64,000 nucleotides of DNA. Origin: Paenibacillus sp. YN15 (lineage in GTDB: Bacteria > Bacillota > Bacilli > Paenibacillales > NBRC-103111). This document shows positions 17,198 to 25,761 of this stretch, piece after piece (positions within the stretch are counted from its first letter, which is position 1; the number at the start of each line of letters is the position of its first letter). A program made the translations under genes and the position numbers. Below the pieces are notes generated by a model. That model worked only from the letters and a program-made list of their open reading frames with translations, was not told the DNA's origin and did not search any database. Location of the stretch: assembly GCF_003285005.1 (NCBI RefSeq), contig NZ_QMFA01000024.1:1-64000 (forward strand), written 5' to 3'.

Positions 17198-18460
17198 TCA
17201 GTCCAGCCGGAAAATCTGGATGGTCCGGAGCATCTGGCCGGAAACCTGGCTCATTCTGTCCGCCTGGTCCGTCATCTCCTGAATGGAGGCAATCTGCTCG
17301 TTCATGGAGGCGGATACCTCCTCCGTTCCGGCTGCGGACTCCTGGGTAATGGCGGAAATATTCTCGATAGCCGAGGAAATCTTCCTGGCGCCATCCAGCA
17401 TAACTTCGCTTTCCTTGTTGAAGTTATGGATCTGTTCGGTTATGTATTGAATGCCTTGGACAATCTCATTGAACACCTGGGCGGTTTCCTCGATCATGCC
17501 GCTTTGCATGTTGACAATCTCTTCGTTTGCCTTGATGTTCTCACTGGCTTCCTTCACGCCGTTCTGAATCCGGTTGACCAGGTTGAACACCTCTTTGGTG
17601 GCCTGGGTGGATTCCTCCGCCAGATTGCGCACCTGCTGGGCGACAACGGCGAAGCCTCTGCCGTGCTCACCGGCCCTCGCCGCCTCGATGGAGGCGTTCA
17701 GGGACAGAAGATTGGTCTGCTCGGCGATATCCTTGATGGTGCGGGTGATCTTCGTAATGCCCTCCGCCTGCTGGGCCAGCTCCTTAATGGTGGCGGCTAC
17801 AGCCAGCGTGGCGGCAATATTGCTCTTCATGCCCATGCCTTGCCCTTCCACGGCATTGCGCCCTTTCTCCACCAGCGCGATCATCAGACCGGACTGGTCA
17901 TTCATGGACTTGGCGGAATTGGCGAAGTTCTCCACCTTGCCCTCTATATCCCGAACAGAGCCGGTCATATCCGAAACATCCTCCGAGATGGAGCTTGCGC
18001 CTACGGCCAGCTCGTTGGTGGAGATGGCCACCTGGCCCAGCACATCCCGGAACTCCTGGCTTTTGTTGCGGATGTTAATGGTGGTGTCGGACACCTGTCT
18101 GGCGATGCTTGTGGTATCCTTCAGAATCCCCCGCAGCTTATCGATCATCTGGTTCAGGGCATTGCCCAAATCGCCGAAGGCGTCATTGCTTTCAATCCGC
18201 ACCTTCTGGGAAAAGTCCCCCTTGGCCACATTCATGGCCACCCGCGTCATATGCTCCACCGTCTCCGTAAGCTTGGACTCGATCATGCGAATCAGCGGAA
18301 ACGCAATGCCCAAGGTCAGGATCAATTGGATGACCCACTCCAAGAAGGTATGTCCCAGAATAAAGGTCTTAATGAGCTGCAAAATCTCCGCCATTCCCAA
18401 CAATCCGTAGCAGCCCACCAACAGCTTTTTGCGGAAGGACCAACTATTCATAAAATCCAT
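17198..18460 (-). CDS. Methyl-accepting chemotaxis protein without a large sensor domain
   Basis: A 420-residue signal transducer. Two hydrophobic segments (about residues 12-30 and 37-55) are joined by a very short loop, so there is no extracellular ligand domain. A HAMP-like region (about 60-115) and a long coiled-coil signalling domain follow, with the conserved hairpin tip [20 protein letters not shown] and [20 protein letters not shown]. It may sense a membrane or cytoplasmic cue or work with a partner protein. ATG at 18460 lies 8 nt after AGAGGAG; a GTG at 18469 abuts that site. The promoter is of the vegetative type (TAGACC-17-TATAAT, 18509-18537), not the flagellar SigD type. Confidence 0.9.
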   Translation of the reverse strand: MDFMNSWSFRKKLLVGCYGLLGMAEILQLIKTFILGHTFLEWVIQLILTLGIAFPLIRMIESKLTETVEHMTRVAMNVAKGDFSQKVRIESNDAFGDLGNALNQMIDKLRGILKDTTSIARQVSDTTINIRNKSQEFRDVLGQVAISTNELAVGASSISEDVSDMTGSVRDIEGKVENFANSAKSMNDQSGLMIALVEKGRNAVEGQGMGMKSNIAATLAVAATIKELAQQAEGITKITRTIKDIAEQTNLLSLNASIEAARAGEHGRGFAVVAQQVRNLAEESTQATKEVFNLVNRIQNGVKEASENIKANEEIVNMQSGMIEETAQVFNEIVQGIQYITEQIHNFNKESEVMLDGARKISSAIENISAITQESAAGTEEVSASMNEQIASIQEMTDQADRMSQVSGQMLRTIQIFRLD

Positions 18461-18508
18461 GGCGTCCACTCCTCTGCCAATAAAATGAAAACGATTTCTT
18501 TACCAAAT

Positions 18509-18537
18509 ATTATAGCATTGAAAAATTTTTTGGTCTA
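18509..18537 (-). promoter_or_regulatory. Promoter of the chemoreceptor gene
   Basis: Minus strand -35 TAGACC (18532-18537), 17-bp spacer, perfect -10 TATAAT (18509-18514). Confidence 0.6.
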
Positions 18538-18649
18538 TGTCGAAATTCGGTAGATTTTCGGCCCCAGATATTGTGAAACCATCTCCGGAATGCAATAATG
18601 GAGGGTAGAAAAAAACGGGTACCCGATTTTCAAAGAAAAAGGTGAATTT

Positions 18650-19534
18650 ATGATCCAGCAGCATCTATTGCTCATCGACGGCTTCAATTTGCTCAGCAGA
18701 GCGCATTTCGCCACCTCTTACAACAGAGCCAACGACCAACTGAAAAATAAAAACGGCGTTTACAACAACGCGCTCCGCGTGTTCTACCAGAAGCTGTTCA
18801 ATCTGGTCCGGGAGCACCGGATTACCCATCTTTCCGTCCTGTGGGATGTGAAGCGGGAGGAAACCAGCCGCCGGCAGAAATACGCCTCCTACAAAGCCAC
18901 CCGGACAGAGCTGCCCGAGCCGCTGTTGGACCAGTACCTGAGCTGCCGGGAAATTCTCGAGAGCATCGGTGTCCACCAGCTGTCCCTGCCTCCCTATGAG
19001 GCGGATGATTTGCTGGGCGCCTTCTCCCGTCGGTGGCCGGTGGACCATTGCTTTATTTACAGCAATGACCGGGACCTGCTGCAGCTCTTAAGCGCCACCT
19101 CCTCCCAGATCATCGCCGGCAAACAGGGAGAAACCGTCTACACCTGTGAGCATTTCCAGGCAGACTACGGCATTGCGCCGGGACAGTGGACAGATGTGAA
19201 GGCGCTCCTCGGGGATACCAGCGACAACATTCCGGGCTGCCCGGGCATCGGGGAAAAATCCGCCCTGCCCCTGATCCGGCAGTACGGCACGCTGGAGAGC
19301 CTGTACGCCTCCCTCGACCAGTTGGAGCCGCACTTGAGCAAACACCGGAAAAAGCTGGCGGCCGGACAGGAATCCTCCTTTCTGAGCAAGGAGCTGTCCA
19401 CCATCATCGTGGATATTCCCGAGCTTGGCGAGTTGCCCTTGGAGGCTTTGCAGCTGGCTATCCGGCACGATGCCCTGCGCGCTTCCATGGACCAATATGA
19501 GCTGAACCTCCGAGTGGATTCCTTGGGAGCATAA
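18650..19534 (+). CDS. 5'-3' exonuclease (YpcP/FEN-like)
   Basis: A 294-residue flap/5' exonuclease of the family related to the N-terminal domain of DNA polymerase I; it removes RNA primers and processes flaps. Metal-binding acidic residues are visible in LLIDGFNLL, YEADDLLG and YSNDRDLLQLL; the helix-three-turn-helix DNA-binding part is around GDTSDNIPGCPGIGEKSA. AAAAAGGTG lies 5 nt before the ATG. It is followed by a strong terminator and stands alone. Confidence 0.92.
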   Translation: MIQQHLLLIDGFNLLSRAHFATSYNRANDQLKNKNGVYNNALRVFYQKLFNLVREHRITHLSVLWDVKREETSRRQKYASYKATRTELPEPLLDQYLSCREILESIGVHQLSLPPYEADDLLGAFSRRWPVDHCFIYSNDRDLLQLLSATSSQIIAGKQGETVYTCEHFQADYGIAPGQWTDVKALLGDTSDNIPGCPGIGEKSALPLIRQYGTLESLYASLDQLEPHLSKHRKKLAAGQESSFLSKELSTIIVDIPELGELPLEALQLAIRHDALRASMDQYELNLRVDSLGA

Positions 19535-19547
19535 CAGCCGCGGCATG

Positions 19548-19600
19548 GAACAAACAGGCCTGCTCTGCCAATATCCGGCAAAGCAGGCCTGTTCCCTTTT
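19548..19600 (+). terminator. Terminator of the exonuclease gene
   Basis: AACAGGCCTGCT and AGCAGGCCTGTT pair perfectly around a 17-nt loop, followed by CCCTTTT. It may also serve the convergent YhcH gene. Confidence 0.8.
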
Positions 19601-19611
19601 GGGGGACCCTT

Positions 19612-20088
19612 TTACAAAATATCCAGCGCGATCTTCACAACGACTTTCTTCACGGTGTCTGCCTTGTCTCCCGCTGCGCACAGAGGACGGTGAATGTCAT
19701 CCGGGAAAAAGACGGCGAACATGCCGGGGCGCAGGAGCACATCGGTTTCGTCCTTCACCTCGGTGTAGAAGGCGATATCCCGGCTGCCCAGATAATCCTC
19801 GGACGGCACCGAGTCCGCAGAGCGGCGGGCTACCCCGATCACTTCCCCTGCGCCGCTGACCAGATATTGAATGTCAATATAGCGGTCGTGGGCTTCCGGC
19901 TTGCGGTCCTGCTTGGGCTCCGTCTCCGAAACAGACACAAGAGCAAACATCTTGTCCCCATCGATTTCGTAACGGCCAACCTCAAGCTCCTCCGGACGGT
20001 TCTCCTCGATAAAGGCCATTCCTTTTGCCAGCGCCTTGGAATAGACATGCGCTTCTTTTTTCCAGGAATCCAGATTACCTACGATCAT
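19612..20088 (-). CDS. YhcH/YjgK/YiaL family protein
   Basis: A 158-residue cupin-like protein of the EbgC/YhcH family, members of which are linked to sialic-acid and other sugar metabolism or to beta-galactosidase subunits. Family features are HDRYIDIQYLVSGAGE, FFPDDIHRPLC and VKKVVVKI. The His and Asp/Glu residues in these motifs probably bind a metal. ATG at 20088 is preceded by AAGAGGTG at 9 nt; the longer reading from 20133 has no site. It may be co-transcribed with the two DGQHR genes upstream (about 77 nt gap). The substrate cannot be told from sequence. Confidence 0.88.
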   Translation of the reverse strand: MIVGNLDSWKKEAHVYSKALAKGMAFIEENRPEELEVGRYEIDGDKMFALVSVSETEPKQDRKPEAHDRYIDIQYLVSGAGEVIGVARRSADSVPSEDYLGSRDIAFYTEVKDETDVLLRPGMFAVFFPDDIHRPLCAAGDKADTVKKVVVKIALDIL

Positions 20089-20165
20089 TGCGGACTGCAC
20101 CTCTTTATCATAATGGGTTGAAGCCGGCAGCAAGCGCCGGCCGGCTTCTTCAGACGAAACCTCAT

Positions 20166-21338
20166 TTACGCCAAAGCTTCCGATTCGGCGGCTTCCTTGT
20201 ACAGGGACTGGAACAGCTCCACCATTTTTACATGCTTGCGCAGGGATTTCTCGTGGATCAGATTCAGCTTGCCGTTGTCCAGGGAACCGAATACCCGGAT
20301 CAGGTCCTCGTTCTCATGGCTCCAATCGAAGCCGTCGAAAATTTGCAGGCATTGCAGCCCCTTTTCGTCGTATTCGCCGTTTTTGAACAGGTACTGATGG
20401 GCGTACAAGGCGATGCCCTCCTGCATCACACGGCTGGAGGTGGAATATTGGGGCAAACCAGGCTGCTCCGGCATCATGGGCAAAATAGTATTAAAGAATT
20501 GATGCAGAATCTCCACGTAGGTGGCCGGCGCTTTCCTGACCCGGCGGGCCAGCTCGTAGGAGGTTTGCAGGCGGCCGGAAAACAGCATGACCGAAGTGGA
20601 ATACAGCCAGCTGAAGGACGTAAAGTTTTTGTTGAAGGAGGTCAGATTGCTGCGCTTTTCCACACCGGCGGCCTTCAGGTAAACATTGTGGTCGGCCACC
20701 TGCTGGATCACCAGATTCAGCGGATCGGTGGAGTCGAAGGAATGGCCCAGCTCCTTGCTCACCAGCTGCACCTTGGAGTTGATGTCGCCGAACAGCTGCT
20801 TCTCCTCTTCCTCGACCAGACCCACGTACAGCTGCACGGACAGCTCCGTTTCCACCAAATCCAGGCGGCGCTTCTCCAGCTGCTCCAGCAGACCTGCCGT
20901 TTGGGTGGCCTCCTCCTTCAGCTCCTCATTCTCCCCTTGGCGGCGGATTTTGAGCTTGAGGGCAGCCAGCTTCTTCTCGTAGCGGCGGACTTCCTTCAGC
21001 ATTTGCTCGTTGACGTAGCCCAGAGCCATAATCCGGTGCTGGCCGTCCAGAATGCTCAGCTTGGAGCCGTGGCGCAGGTACAGATTTCCCTCCTCGTCGC
21101 GGGCCAGCTGGCTAACATCGCGCAGAGACAGGGTTACAGGACCGAAGAATACATGGTCCAGCTCCCGCTCCTGCAGATAATTGGCGATTTTGCGGCGCTG
21201 CATGCCGGAAAGCTTGCGCTGCACCATGGAATCGATGGCGGTATAGTTCAACAGATCCTGCACCGGCAGGGAAATGGTTGCCAGCCCAAACCGGTCGCAG
21301 AACGGATGAATGGTCATATTTAAGCATAAACCTTCCAT
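20166..21338 (-). CDS. DGQHR-domain protein (DndB-like), second of a tandem pair
   Basis: A 390-residue protein with LDGQHRIMAL (DGQHR at residues 98-102), the hallmark of the DGQHR/DndB family distantly related to the ParB/sulfiredoxin fold. DndB regulates phosphorothioate DNA modification in other bacteria, but no dndA/C/D/E genes occur here. A coiled-coil stretch (about 113-155) and GDINSKVQLVSKEL (about 184-197) follow; the latter matches the FxDINxxxxxV element of the family. It overlaps the stop of the upstream partner (TAATG), so the two are translationally coupled; AAGGAGG precedes the start by about 10 nt. The role is unknown; DNA binding is likely. Confidence 0.85.
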   Translation of the reverse strand: MEGLCLNMTIHPFCDRFGLATISLPVQDLLNYTAIDSMVQRKLSGMQRRKIANYLQERELDHVFFGPVTLSLRDVSQLARDEEGNLYLRHGSKLSILDGQHRIMALGYVNEQMLKEVRRYEKKLAALKLKIRRQGENEELKEEATQTAGLLEQLEKRRLDLVETELSVQLYVGLVEEEEKQLFGDINSKVQLVSKELGHSFDSTDPLNLVIQQVADHNVYLKAAGVEKRSNLTSFNKNFTSFSWLYSTSVMLFSGRLQTSYELARRVRKAPATYVEILHQFFNTILPMMPEQPGLPQYSTSSRVMQEGIALYAHQYLFKNGEYDEKGLQCLQIFDGFDWSHENEDLIRVFGSLDNGKLNLIHEKSLRKHVKMVELFQSLYKEAAESEALA

Positions 21339-22474
21339 TAGCCCGCATCCTCCTTCGTCCCGATCAAGATCAGTTGGTTATTGGCATAAAACTCCTTGAT
21401 ATACTGGTAAGCCTTCATAATCCGGCTCCGTCTCGGCAGGCGGTCCTTCTCCTCGCCGACATAGATGCCGTCCCAGTCGATATGGGGCAGAATCTTCAGG
21501 GCATGCTCCAGGGAATAACGGTTGAAGCTGCCGGTTTTGACGGCTTCCTCATGGGCGAACAGCGCCAGCGCCAGCTGCACATTCTCGGACCAGGCGATGA
21601 CACCCTTGCCCGGCTTGGGCAGATACGCCACCAGCCGGTCCAGATAGAAGGAGGCTTCCTTGATGGCGGCATCCTCTTCCTCCTCGGTGAACTGGTAGCC
21701 GTTGTTGCGGGCGGAGGCGCGCATGCGGCCTTCAAACAGGGCGCACATAATCTCCACCAGCAGATGATAGGACCAGAGGAACTCGGGGCCCTTGCCCCGT
21801 TCGGTGAACATATCCACGCCGATATCCTGCAGGTTCGGATCGCTGTCGGCAAGACGGGACGCCACCACATGATAGAACCGGCGCTGATCCCGGAGAACCG
21901 CCAGATTGCCCCCGATCTTCCGGGGCAGCTTGTTGATGTCGCTGAACAGCTGGCGTTCCTGGCGGGCGTCGATGTCCAGATAGATCATGACAGACATGGG
22001 GAACTGATAGAGGCTGTTGAGCTTCTGCGAAATTTCCTCCATCTTGTCATACTCCCGGCGGTCCTTGGCCCGAGCCATCAGGCTCTGGAAGGATTCCGTC
22101 AGACGCTGGAAGGCGGCCAGGCGGTGCTGCCCGTCAACCACATACAGCTTCTCGATGGCCTTCAGCCGGTACACGCCGGCATTTTCGTCGTATTCCCCAG
22201 CCCCGCGGGCGGATAGAATAATGCCGGGGAAATACACGGTTTGCTGATGATCCAGATACAGCTGGATATAATCGATCAGCTTGGTCAGGTTTTGCGGAAT
22301 AATGGAACGCTGCACTTCCAGGTCCACCTCATAAATGGACAGAAGCTTGCTCACCGGAAGGGTGGTGGAAATGGTAGTCTGCCCGAAGGTACGGGCCAGC
22401 TTGCCGGGTATTTCCACGAACGACCCGGCTTTCTGCTCGGACAAAAGCTCGGACAAAGATTGAATGGAGTCCAT
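21338..22474 (-). CDS. DGQHR-domain protein (DndB-like), first of a tandem pair
   Basis: A 378-residue paralogue of the downstream gene, with VVDGQHRLAAF (DGQHR at residues 114-118) and LFSDINKLPRKI (about 183-194). The two proteins align in overall order (N-terminal beta-rich part, DGQHR, coiled linker, DIN element, alpha-helical C-terminus) but are clearly divergent. AAGGTGAT lies just before two consecutive ATG codons; the second (22474) has the better spacing. It follows the aminotransferase gene by about 130 nt. A heteromeric complex with the downstream protein is inferred from the coupling. Confidence 0.85.
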   Translation of the reverse strand: MDSIQSLSELLSEQKAGSFVEIPGKLARTFGQTTISTTLPVSKLLSIYEVDLEVQRSIIPQNLTKLIDYIQLYLDHQQTVYFPGIILSARGAGEYDENAGVYRLKAIEKLYVVDGQHRLAAFQRLTESFQSLMARAKDRREYDKMEEISQKLNSLYQFPMSVMIYLDIDARQERQLFSDINKLPRKIGGNLAVLRDQRRFYHVVASRLADSDPNLQDIGVDMFTERGKGPEFLWSYHLLVEIMCALFEGRMRASARNNGYQFTEEEEDAAIKEASFYLDRLVAYLPKPGKGVIAWSENVQLALALFAHEEAVKTGSFNRYSLEHALKILPHIDWDGIYVGEEKDRLPRRSRIMKAYQYIKEFYANNQLILIGTKEDAG

Positions 22475-22607
22475 CATATCACCTTACTTTCTGCATAAAT
22501 TTGTACCGCCTATATTACCATCATAGACAGAATGGATTAAAAATATATCCGTACCGGCCATGAAAGCCAAAGTCCTTGGCCGCAAGCCCGATAAGGCAAT
22601 GAGGCGC

Positions 22608-23810
22608 TTAACCTGGCGGATGCCAGAGATGCTTGTAATCGGACAAAAAATGCCCGATCCGGTCTGCCGCTTCTTGGAGCTTATCCTCATTCTGTACCAG
22701 AGCGATCCGCACATACCCCTCCCCATATTGCCCGAATGCATCGCCGGGAATGACAATCACCCCGGTTTGGACGGCAAGCTCCCTTGCAAAGCTGCGGGAG
22801 GTTGCCCCTCCCGGAACCGGCGCCCATACAAACATGGTCGCCTTGGGCTTCGGGATGGTCCAGCCCCACTTCTCCAGTTCGCTTAGCAAGAGATCCCTTC
22901 TGGCCTGGTACACCCGGGCATTCCGGCTGCCCAGACCTGATCGGATATCCTCGCGCATGGCTGCAATCCCTGCCTGCTGCACCGCCTCGAACACACCGTA
23001 ATCAATATTCGACTTCAGTGCCTTAAGAGAGGATACCGCATCTTCATTGCCGGTCAGGAAAGCAATCCGGCAGCCGGCCATGTTGAAGCTTTTGGACAGG
23101 GAATGGAATTCAACAGCGGTTCGCTTGGCGTCTTTGATCTCTAGGATACTGGGGGGGCGAAAGCCGTCAAAAGCCAGTTCGGAGTAAGCGATATCGTGGA
23201 TGAGCAGCAGGTCGTGCCTGAATCCAAGATACACCAATTTCTCAAAAAAAGATAGATCAGCCACGGCCGACAAGGGATTATTCGGATAATTCAGCAGCAT
23301 AAACGCACTTTTGTCCAGCACAGAGGCGGGAATGGAGTCCAGATCCGGCAAATACTCATGTTCGGGCAAAAGCGGCACCGGGTACGGCTCCACCCCGGCA
23401 AGCACCAGGCTGGCCGAATAAATCGGGTAACCGGGGTCAGGGACAATGGCGGTATCCCCGGGGTCCGCCACAGCCATGGCCAGATGGGAGAGCCCATCCT
23501 GGGAGCCCATTAGGGCGGTAATTTCCCTGTGCGGGTCAAGCTCCACGCCGAAGCGGTAACGGTACCAGTCGGCTACGGCCTCCCGGAAAGCCAGGCTTCC
23601 TTCAGAGGAAGGATAGCCGTAATTGCCCTTGTCCTGCACCGCCCGGGCCAGCTCCCGGACAACCGCTTCATCCGGATGCCCGTCGGGACTGCCGATGCCC
23701 AAATCGATGAGCGCGAGCCCCTTATCCCGCGCTTCCCGCTTCCATTCCGCAACTTCGCTAAATATAGCCGAACCGAGACGGCTCAGCTTGGCAGATCTCC
23801 ACCTGGACAT
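22608..23810 (-). CDS. Class I/II PLP-dependent aminotransferase (LL-DAP aminotransferase-like)
   Basis: A 400-residue aspartate-aminotransferase-fold enzyme. The PLP lysine is in SLSKSFNMAGCRIAFLTG; other family features are GSPDGHPD near the N-terminus, YPNNPLSA, DIAYSELAFDG and the C-terminal Arg in GYVRIALVQ. The sequence resembles proteins annotated as LL-diaminopimelate aminotransferases, but such Firmicute paralogues often act on other amino acids, so the substrate is open. ATG at 23810 lies 8 nt after GGGAG. It follows the ArsC-like gene by 20 bp and is probably in the same operon. Confidence 0.88.
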   Translation of the reverse strand: MSRWRSAKLSRLGSAIFSEVAEWKREARDKGLALIDLGIGSPDGHPDEAVVRELARAVQDKGNYGYPSSEGSLAFREAVADWYRYRFGVELDPHREITALMGSQDGLSHLAMAVADPGDTAIVPDPGYPIYSASLVLAGVEPYPVPLLPEHEYLPDLDSIPASVLDKSAFMLLNYPNNPLSAVADLSFFEKLVYLGFRHDLLLIHDIAYSELAFDGFRPPSILEIKDAKRTAVEFHSLSKSFNMAGCRIAFLTGNEDAVSSLKALKSNIDYGVFEAVQQAGIAAMREDIRSGLGSRNARVYQARRDLLLSELEKWGWTIPKPKATMFVWAPVPGGATSRSFARELAVQTGVIVIPGDAFGQYGEGYVRIALVQNEDKLQEAADRIGHFLSDYKHLWHPPG

Positions 23811-23830
23811 TGTGCGCACTCCCGATCCCG

Positions 23831-24187
23831 TCAGGCCCATGCCTGTCTGAATTCCTCTTCCTTAAAACCGACGGTGGCCTTGGCGCCGTCTGTGACAACG
23901 GGGCGTTTGATCAGCTTGCCGTTCCCCGCCAGAAGCTCCAGCATCTCTTCCTCGCTCATATCCGGCAGGCGGTCCTTCAGAGACAGCTCCCGGTAGACCT
24001 GACCGGATACGTTGAACAGCTTGCGGATATCCAGACCGGCCAAGCGGGCCAGGGTCTTAAGCTCCTCCTTGCCGGGAGGTTCGGCCGTAATATCCTTTAC
24101 CTCTACATCCACTCCATGACTCTTCAGCCACTTCAGGGCATTGCGGCAAGTGCCGCAGGGAGGATATCCATAAAATGTAACCGCCAT
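23831..24187 (-). CDS. ArsC/Spx-like thioredoxin-fold protein
   Basis: A 118-residue member of the arsenate reductase/Spx superfamily, close to the YusI/YffB group. The redox motif is CGTC at residues 11-14 (GYPPCGTCRNA), and the C-terminal ELLAGNGKLIKRPVV is the family core containing the conserved Arg. True arsenate reduction is unlikely without ars neighbours; a thiol redox or Spx-like regulatory role is possible. It lies directly before the aminotransferase and after the pseudouridine synthase. Confidence 0.88.
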   Translation of the reverse strand: MAVTFYGYPPCGTCRNALKWLKSHGVDVEVKDITAEPPGKEELKTLARLAGLDIRKLFNVSGQVYRELSLKDRLPDMSEEEMLELLAGNGKLIKRPVVTDGAKATVGFKEEEFRQAWA

Positions 24188-24254
24188 CAGAATCAGCTTC
24201 CTTTATTTAAACGGTGCGCCGCATCCGTACGTCGAATAAAATCATCATAACATT

Positions 24255-25166
24255 TTACCTGAATCTCGACAACAGGGCCGTCATATCTGCAGGCAGCGGC
24301 GCTTCAAAAACCAGCGGCGTCCGGGACACCGGATGGATAAATCCCAACCGCGAAGCATGGAGAGCGTGTCTGCCGCCGGGGAAAGCTTCCCGGTCTTCCG
24401 CTGTTCCATACATGGCATCCCCGATCAAGGGGTGTCCCAGATGAGCCATATGCACCCGGATCTGGTGAGTGCGTCCGGTTTCCAGCCGGATGGCCAGGAG
24501 AGTGGCCGCCTTCAGCCGCTCCACCACCCGGTAATGGGTAACGGAGGGATAACCCGACGGAGTGACAATGCGGTAATGGGGCGAATCCGGGTTGCGGTCA
24601 ATAGGCGCATCCACCGTTCCCGCATCCTGCTTCAGACGGCCATGGACCAAGGCGGCATATTCCTTTTCCACCGTTCCGGCCTTCATCTGCTCGGAAATAT
24701 GCTGGTGGACGTACGGGTTCTTGGCAATGGCGAGAACCCCTGAGGTCTCCCGGTCCAGCCGGTGGACGGGACGGAAGCGGATGCGCAGGCCCCGCTGCTG
24801 CCACATATGGACCACGCCGTTGGCCAGAGTATTGGACCAGTGTCCGGTGGTGGGATGGACGATGATTCCCGCCGGTTTGTTGACAATGAGAAGATGCTCA
24901 TCCTCAAAAATCACATCCACCGGCAGGTCCTGGGGCAGAATGTCTTCGGAGTCCTCCTCCTCCATCCGCACCTCCACCACATCCCCGGCTTTGACGCGCA
25001 CGCTGGTATACCGCCGCACTCCGTTCACCGTGATGCCCTCCTCCGTCAGCTTCAGACGGGACAGAAGCTTCCGGGACAAAGCCATTCTCCGGCGGAGCAC
25101 CGACTTGAGCTCCAAGCCGTCATCCTCCGCCGGGACAATATACGTAATGGGCTCATAATAGCTCAT
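24255..25166 (-). CDS. RluA-family RNA pseudouridine synthase
   Basis: A 303-residue enzyme that isomerises uridine to pseudouridine in structured RNA, probably 23S rRNA. It has an N-terminal S4-like RNA-binding domain (about 15-90) and a catalytic domain with the active-site Asp in HRLDRETSGVL; LETGRTHQIRVHMAHLGHPL and DAMYG are further family motifs. Its ATG overlaps the pduO stop by 4 bp (ATGA), so it is coupled to the cobalamin operon. It is a housekeeping enzyme that probably rides on that transcript. Confidence 0.93.
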   Translation of the reverse strand: MSYYEPITYIVPAEDDGLELKSVLRRRMALSRKLLSRLKLTEEGITVNGVRRYTSVRVKAGDVVEVRMEEEDSEDILPQDLPVDVIFEDEHLLIVNKPAGIIVHPTTGHWSNTLANGVVHMWQQRGLRIRFRPVHRLDRETSGVLAIAKNPYVHQHISEQMKAGTVEKEYAALVHGRLKQDAGTVDAPIDRNPDSPHYRIVTPSGYPSVTHYRVVERLKAATLLAIRLETGRTHQIRVHMAHLGHPLIGDAMYGTAEDREAFPGGRHALHASRLGFIHPVSRTPLVFEAPLPADMTALLSRFR

Positions 25167-25732
25167 GACTTTCTGCGGAATACCTCCCCGCTCCGCTCAT
25201 ACTCCGAATCCGGCACCCCTTCCCGGTGGTTGGCGGCTCTGGCCATGGTGAAGAACAGATCCGACAGCCGGTTGAGATAGGTAAGGACAGGCGGGTGCAC
25301 CTCCACTGTGCGGGCCAGGGTCACCACCCGGCGCTCAGCACGGCGGCAGACAGTCCGGCAGACATGGAACAGCGAAGAAGCAGCACTTCCTCCCGGCAAA
25401 ACAAACCGGGTAATGTCCGGCGTTTCCCCGTCGTACCGGTCAATCAGCTGCTCCAGCTTGACCGTCATTTCGGGAGCGGCCTTGTACGGCCTTAAACCCG
25501 GCTTGAATAACGCCAGATCGGAGCCCAGATCGAACAGCTCGTTCTGGATGGTTTTCAGCTCCTGCAGCATGTCTGCATACTTCTCCGGATCAAGGCAGGC
25601 CATGGCCTGCCCGACGAAGCTGTTTAGCTCGTCCACTGTGCCGTAGGCCTCCACCCGGTTATCGTCCTTGTCCAACCGGCCGCCGATGACTCCCGTTTGG
25701 CCCGCATCCCCTGTCCGTGTATAAATTCGCAT
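25163..25732 (-). CDS. pduO: Cob(I)alamin adenosyltransferase, PduO type
   Basis: Transfers the adenosyl group of ATP to the cobalt of cob(I)alamin/cobinamide. The 189-residue product has the PduO N-terminal ATP site YTRTGDAGQTG, then GTVDELNSFVGQA, and the helix with CRTVCRRAERRVV plus YLNRLSDLFFTMAR. It is the last cobalamin gene of the run and overlaps the pseudouridine synthase start by 4 bp. In the salvage scheme it supplies adenosyl-corrinoid to the nucleotide-loop enzymes encoded upstream. Confidence 0.94.
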   Translation of the reverse strand: MRIYTRTGDAGQTGVIGGRLDKDDNRVEAYGTVDELNSFVGQAMACLDPEKYADMLQELKTIQNELFDLGSDLALFKPGLRPYKAAPEMTVKLEQLIDRYDGETPDITRFVLPGGSAASSLFHVCRTVCRRAERRVVTLARTVEVHPPVLTYLNRLSDLFFTMARAANHREGVPDSEYERSGEVFRRKS

Positions 25733-25761
25733 TCATACTCCTCCTTTCCATATTGGGGGGA

